31,251 bases of DNA from DASRQK01 sp964436635. GTDB taxonomy: Bacteria; Bacteroidota; Bacteroidia; Sphingobacteriales; Sphingobacteriaceae. The position numbers were made by a program, and so were the translations under genes. The DNA is taken from the NCBI GenBank assembly GCA_964436635.1, contig CAYTDM010000024.1, positions 1 through 31,251 on the forward strand, in the 5' to 3' direction. Of this stretch, positions 30,932 to 31,251 are shown piece by piece (positions within the stretch are counted from its first letter, which is position 1; the number at the start of each line of letters is the position of its first letter). The notes under the pieces were generated by a model that made no database searches, was not told the origin of the DNA, and saw only the letters and a list, made by a program, of their open reading frames with translations.

Positions 30932-31251
30932 TTATTTCTTCAGCTCTGCTTCCAATAGTTGTAACATACCATTAAACTCCGCTTCACTATATCCAATCGA
31001 CTGGTAAATTACCTTACCATTGCGGTCGAGGATAACATTGCGTGGAATAGATTGCGTAGCGTATAAAGCAAAAATCGAACGATCTACATCCGGTAAAATC
31101 GGAAACGTATAGCCGGTTTGTGCAATGAACGGATCCAATTTATCCCAACCTTCCTCACGTCCAAATACGAATAAGGCAAAATCCTCACGGTCCTTATACT
31201 TATCCCAAATCTCCGCTTGCACGCGCGGCAATTCCTGACGACAAGGAGGAC
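30932..31251 (-). CDS. TlpA/ResA-like thioredoxin-family protein, 5' part outside window
   Basis: The visible C-terminal 106 codons begin PPCRQELPRVQ, the end of a CPPC-type thioredoxin active site (second Cys visible at the window edge). GYTFPILPDVDRSIFALYAT, then IPRNVILDRNGKVIYQSIGY, is the typical peroxiredoxin/TlpA core with the cis-Pro in IPRN. Members are periplasmic or membrane-anchored and reduce disulfides, for example in cytochrome c maturation. The start and any signal peptide lie beyond 31251. Confidence 0.9.
   Translation of the reverse strand, partial: PPCRQELPRVQAEIWDKYKDREDFALFVFGREEGWDKLDPFIAQTGYTFPILPDVDRSIFALYATQSIPRNVILDRNGKVIYQSIGYSEAEFNGMLQLLEAELKK

Overview
The window looks like chromosomal DNA of a Bacteroidota bacterium, most likely a Sphingobacteriales relative. 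The support is: Bacteroidota-type promoters (TTTG, about 20 nt, TAnnTTTG) in front of several genes; few Shine-Dalgarno sites; a tRNA whose CCA end is not encoded; a short SRP RNA; a flavobacterial/sphingobacterial type carotenoid operon; and best family matches that are all of Bacteroidota style. This is judged from the sequence alone.

Layout. 1-1100: the 3' end of a tRNA-Leu(CAA) gene, then a HigB/HigA toxin-antitoxin pair, then a second copy of the tRNA 3' end with its terminator, so the pair sits between two att-like repeats. 1146-2669: a small unknown protein translationally coupled to an orphan sensor histidine kinase (minus). 2854-5441: a cold-shock-domain protein, a decayed DUF2975 gene beside its intact HTH partner, a possible 54-aa ORF, a lipocalin lipoprotein, a small protein with an unusually strong ribosome binding site, and about 450 bp without a convincing gene. 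5442-10023: crtI-crtB-unknown-crtZ-crtY, each overlapping the next by 4 bp, followed by idi; together they should turn GGPP into zeaxanthin (no GGPP synthase is in the window). 10102-12921: a broken PfkB sugar kinase, a DCC-family thiol oxidoreductase, a GT39 membrane glycosyltransferase with a 32-bp tandem repeat at its 3' end, and a Rieske protein.

13128-21760 (all minus) is a type I restriction-modification island, transcribed hsdM, rhuM, hsdS, BRO-N/Fic fusion, hsdR, and ending in an unknown protein with a PD-(D/E)XK-like signature. hsdS carries an in-frame 12-bp repeat in the helical spacer between its two target-recognition domains, a place where repeat number is known to change DNA specificity in the EcoR124 family. 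hsdR is interrupted only by a run of ten Ns, an assembly gap, not by a mutation. This island is the best candidate for an under-described multi-gene system.

21910-31251: mnmE (minus), the SRP RNA, a ROK kinase-MFS transporter-SIS sugar isomerase cluster (probable uptake and phosphorylation of an unidentified sugar), a lipoprotein and a secreted protein of unknown function, a Tat-exported phosphocholine-specific phospholipase C, and the end of a TlpA/ResA-like thioredoxin gene that runs off the window.
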